Of a stretch of 64,000 bases of DNA, positions 60,972 through 64,000 are shown piece after piece (within the stretch, counting starts at the first letter, position 1; every line of letters starts with the position of its first letter). Under the pieces are notes generated by a model, which was not told where the DNA came from, did not search any database, and saw only the letters and a program-made list of their open reading frames with translations. The DNA is from Liolophura sinensis (taxonomy: Eukaryota > Mollusca > Polyplacophora > Chitonida > Chitonidae): assembly GCF_032854445.1 (NCBI RefSeq), contig NC_088307.1, positions 27,444,547 to 27,508,546 of the forward strand, written 5' to 3'. A program made the position numbers and the translations under genes.

Positions 60972-61238
60972 ATTTATTTATTTATTTGATTGGTGTTTTA
61001 CGCCGTACTCAAGAATATTTCACTTCTACGACGGCGGCCAGCATTATGGTGGGTGAAAACCGGGCACAGCCCGGGGGAAACCCACGACCATCCACAGGTT
61101 GCTGGCAGACCTTCCCAGTACGGCCGGAGAGGAAGACAACATGAGCTGGGCTTGAACTCACACCGACCGCATTGGTGAGAGACTTCTGGGTCATTACGCT
61201 GCGATGGCGCGCTAACCAACTGAGCCACAAAGGCCCCT
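60972..61238 (-). mobile_element. Family-1 SINE, full length, minus orientation
   Basis: Tail complement TTTATTTATTTGATTGGTG to head GAGCCACAAAGGCCCC; close to consensus. Confidence 0.9.
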
Positions 61239-61329
61239 TGTCAATCAGTAACGATGAATTTGGTTTGCGTAATTCAGCTGAAGCACGGGGTTTCGCTTGT
61301 CTGGTGTTCTATCTCTGCCCCCCCCCCCA

Positions 61330-61500
61330 TTATGGATGAGTGAGTGAGTGCTTAGGGTTTAACGTTGTACTTAACACATTGTGAATCAAGGGCAAATACA
61401 AGTGTATAGAGGCACTTGTGACTTTTAATCTCTATGTATGTTGATTTAGGCCTGGAGTTTTACTTCGTACTTTAACAATTTTGCAGTCATATGACGACGA
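61330..61500 (-). mobile_element. SINE family-2 tail pieces, minus orientation
   Basis: GAGTGAGTGAGTGCTTAGGGTTTAACGTTGTAC and later GCAGTCATATGACGACGAA are complements of the family-2 3' end, apparently rearranged. Confidence 0.6.
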
Positions 61501-62027
61501 AACATCTAATAAGATTTATATATATGAAAAGAAAAGCTTTTTGTTTTACCGCGTTCAGTAAGTGCTGAATCATATTAACGGTATTGACAATTAATGATTT
61601 TGTCATAACATACCTGTCATATAACATAATATCTGTACCAGGAGCAAAATATGTTTAGCTATCATTCAGAACCAATAGTGTTGTGAATGCTACGCATTGC
61701 TTAGTAAAACTAATCCCTGAAACCAGTCCATTGACATTTAATACTGTCCAGCATCCGTGACCAGAATTTCCAACAATGCATTTCGCTAAGTCATAGAGCA
61801 ATAATAGCAAAGCCATTAAAAAATAATCTCTAAAGATAATGTATATCGGTACATCGGGAACGTTATGGTTGTACGTGTGGTTTGGCATCACCTTTTTCGA
61901 TGAACATTGTACCAAAAACCAATGCAGTGGAGAGTGTACCAAGTAATCTGCTTGTAAACACACTCATGGCGCAGAGCGTGAGAGACTGTGCACGGTCTGT
62001 CCAGACTTACTTATAAGAGAATTATTG

Positions 62028-62172
62028 ATGTATTTATTTATTTATTTCATTGGTGTACGCAGTACTCCAGAATATTTCAGTTATATGACGGCGGCCAACA
62101 TTATAGTGGGTGGAAACTAGACAGAGTCGGGGGGAATCCCACGGCCATCCGCAGGTTGCTGTCAGACCTTCC
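62028..62172 (-). mobile_element. Family-1 SINE 3' half, minus orientation
   Basis: TATTTATTTATTTATTTCATTGG to GCAGGTTGCTGTCAGACCTTCCC. Confidence 0.8.
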
Positions 62173-62311
62173 CATATACACGAGAGAATTATACTCATTG
62201 TAAAACTTGAGAAACTTAGAGTGACGGGTTTTCATGGAATAGTCTTGTCACACCAGTTTTTGCAGTAATAATTTGTGACGTTGGTTGAAATAGCCACACA
62301 ACACACAAAAT

Positions 62312-62466
62312 CTATAATGCTACATGTTGAAATCTGTACACGCCATATGCAGGACCCTTCTGTATATTGCTGTCCAAATGAAGTTTGACCGCAGCGACAA
62401 TAACGTATTTTCTCGGAAGGTTGCCAAGTACCTTTCTCACGTTTGGATCTTTCAGAATTTGCTTTC
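62312..62466 (-). other. Possible last exon of a further BRICHOS gene
   Basis: On the minus strand TTTCATGCGACAG opens a phase-1 exon of 50 codons ending TAG at 62,312-62,314. The acceptor (GCGACAG|GA) resembles gene C's (ACGACAG|GA). It reads GKQILKDPNVRKVLGNLPRK, then the beta-prone YVIVAAVKLHL, and is basic with no Cys. Exons 1-5 of such a gene would lie to the right; none is recognised before 64,000, so this is a lead only. Confidence 0.35.
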
Positions 62467-62781
62467 CTGTCGCATGAAACATCAGTATTAACATGGTAGA
62501 TTGCATAAACAACCATTTTTCAGGTTCAAAGACTAAAGGTTCTAGCCCTTCTCTGGTTTAGAGTTTTTAAGTGCCGAAAGAACAATTTACCTATTAATTC
62601 TGAAATTTATGTTTCTCGGCTCTCTATACATCGAAAGGCGTAGGTGATATTTATTTACAATAAGTTTTCCAAAACGTACAGATCGTCCGCATGAATTAAT
62701 CAGGATCAAGCAAGATTTATCCCTGGAGAAAAAGCTAAAATTTAAGCGATATACAATAGTCATACTTTTTGGTTTTTATTT

Positions 62782-62937
62782 GTTTACTTATTTATTTGAT
62801 TGGTGTTTTACGTCGTTTTCAAGAATATTTCACGTACAGAACGGCGACCAGCATTATGGTGAGAGGAAGCTGGTCAAAGCCCGGATGAAACCCACGACCA
62901 CCCGCAAGTTGCTGACAGACCATCCCACGTAAAGGGT
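62782..62937 (-). mobile_element. Family-1 SINE 3' half, minus orientation
   Basis: TTACTTATTTATTTGATTGG to GCTGACAGACCATCCCACG. Confidence 0.8.
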
Positions 62938-63225
62938 TTATATTCGTGGCAAGTTACATAATGTTGTACGTCCTGAAAAGATACACCTGCCCTTTTCAGC
63001 GTCATTAGTATAGATATACTCACTCACTCCTTGGGGAGATGAAGAGTGAATGTATCCGAGTATATCTGAACATCAGGATGTGGTTACTGTTCTTATATAC
63101 ACGTAAAACAGCTACATGTGCACCTATCTCTTTAGCAGAACGCATATGTTTTACCTTATAATTTTATATTTTTTCTTTATAAGCTTATATTTTACGATAT
63201 AATTTTCAGTATGTAAGCTATTTTT

Positions 63226-63380
63226 TTATGTATTTTATTTGATTGGTGTTTACGCCGTGCTCAAGAATATTCCATTTATGTGACGGCGGTCAGCACTATG
63301 GTGGGAGGAAACCCAGCAGAGCCCAGGAGAAACCCACCACCATCAACAATATGCTGGCAGACTTTCCCACGTACGGTCGC
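63226..63380 (-). mobile_element. Family-1 SINE 3' half, minus orientation
   Basis: TGTATTTTATTTGATTGGTG to ATGCTGGCAGACTTTCCCACGTACGG. Confidence 0.8.
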
Positions 63381-63798
63381 TATTATTCCCAAACGTCGGC
63401 TGTTTGTCACAGCCACTCCGACTGCTTGCACCTATAAAACTGATCGTTATCAAAAAAGTAAAGTTTTCATAAACATGGTATTATACAATAATTATCAGAT
63501 AAGTACACCGTTGCCCAAAATGATGGAATAAAATAAATTCAGGTTACACTTCTGGGAAATACTAGTATCTGGTCCTCCCTGCAATACACTTGGCTCTTCC
63601 TAACTATTATACGACGGACCCTTTATGTAAGTGGAAGCCAAAAATTTAGTTACGTGGAAGGGCTTTCAGTTGAGAGCCATGTAAAGCGACACAGTTTAAG
63701 TTTTGTCTCTCCGGCTGCACCCCTATATAAACAGGCCTTCTGTTTAGGCCATCCCTGATTTCATGGACGCAAATTTTGGCATAGAAGTTCACAGTGTC

Positions 63799-64000
63799 AT
63801 GCCTGCTCCAACGCCACTAGCGATTTGACGGAGGGTGGTTGCCCTAAGACGGGAAGGGTTTAAACAGGCCGATATCGCCACTTTTGCAGGGATATCACAA
63901 AGTGCGGTCTCTAAGATTCTGAAACGCGTCAGAGAGGTACATAAGTTTACGCCAGGAAAGTCAATAGAACGTCCACGTTCGACCACAAGACGACAGGATA
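63799..64000 (+). pseudogene. Tc1/mariner transposase N-terminus, interrupted, runs off window
   Basis: ATG at 63,799 starts MPAPTPLAI, then TGA (at about 63,826), then RRVVALRREGFKQADIATFA and GISQSAVSKILKRV, ending with ERPRSTTRRQD. This is the paired-like helix-turn-helix and GRPR-type hook of Tc1 transposases, which bind the element's inverted repeats. The TGA stands where members usually have Arg (CGA), a one-base CpG-type change. The catalytic DDE part is outside the window. Confidence 0.8.

Noticed and set aside
61655-61963. 102-codon minus-strand open frame with a hydrophobic LLLLLYDLA run
   Set aside because: No promoter, splice signal or family match; AT-rich chance frame is the simpler reading.

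Overview
The window is 64 kb of animal nuclear DNA: AT-rich, intron-rich and repeat-dense. Genes are split into small exons with GT-AG introns. About two dozen copies or fragments of a tRNA-headed SINE with an (AAAT)n tail are present, along with a second SINE family ending in (ACTC)n, a jockey/CR1-type LINE, a Tc1/mariner end, many (TA)n tracts and at least ten minisatellites. A GRL101-type receptor (CUB, C-type lectin, LDLa, LRR, rhodopsin-like 7TM), together with these SINE types, points to a lophotrochozoan, most likely a mollusc (a brachiopod is possible). I could not identify the species.

Layout. 0-5 kb: a decayed GRL101-like receptor gene with in-frame stops, frameshifts and the TM3-TM6 part missing. 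5-11.4 kb: non-coding DNA, a 19-bp minisatellite, a SINE, and the left copy of an older segmental duplication. 11.4-37.8 kb and 55.0-59.1 kb: a cluster of BRICHOS-domain genes. Gene A (+, 11,638-15,387) and gene C (+, exons 2-6 at 33,242-37,809) can be read exon by exon. Gene D (-, 58,946 to about 55,042) is convergent with them. Orphan first exons lie at 20,863, 22,352, 30,468 and 31,935, and a possible last exon of a further gene lies at 62,312-62,466 (-). 38-50 kb: no gene recognised, only minisatellites and SINEs. 51.0-54.6 kb: a dead LINE on the minus strand. The right edge enters a Tc1/mariner transposase with a nonsense codon.

The BRICHOS genes share one architecture of about 226-235 aa: a 15-aa first exon beginning MTG; a 51-52-aa exon with a basic GE(R/K)(K/R)R stretch and one transmembrane helix (type II topology); a 49-aa linker exon; a 34-aa exon with BRICHOS Cys 1; a 45-46-aa exon with BRICHOS Cys 2; and a phase-1 last exon. 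Exons 1-5 are conserved between paralogues, but the last exon is unrelated in sequence. In A and C it starts just before a Lys-Arg pair. In gene A it encodes a strongly beta-prone, cationic tail. This matches the known plan of BRICHOS proproteins, in which the BRICHOS domain escorts a beta-prone C-terminal peptide that is then released, as in the arenicin-type antimicrobial precursors of annelids. It is the most interesting system in the window.

A major caveat is assembly. A run of exactly 200 N (23,106-23,305) separates two near-identical segments of about 9.4 kb (13,778-23,105 and 23,306-32,755). Contig 1 ends and contig 2 begins within the same sequence, so these are probably two alleles (or an unmerged contig overlap) laid end to end, not a real tandem duplication. 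If so, the repeated exons 5-6 of gene A and the repeated first exons are artefacts, and the true cluster here is A, then two first exons, then C.
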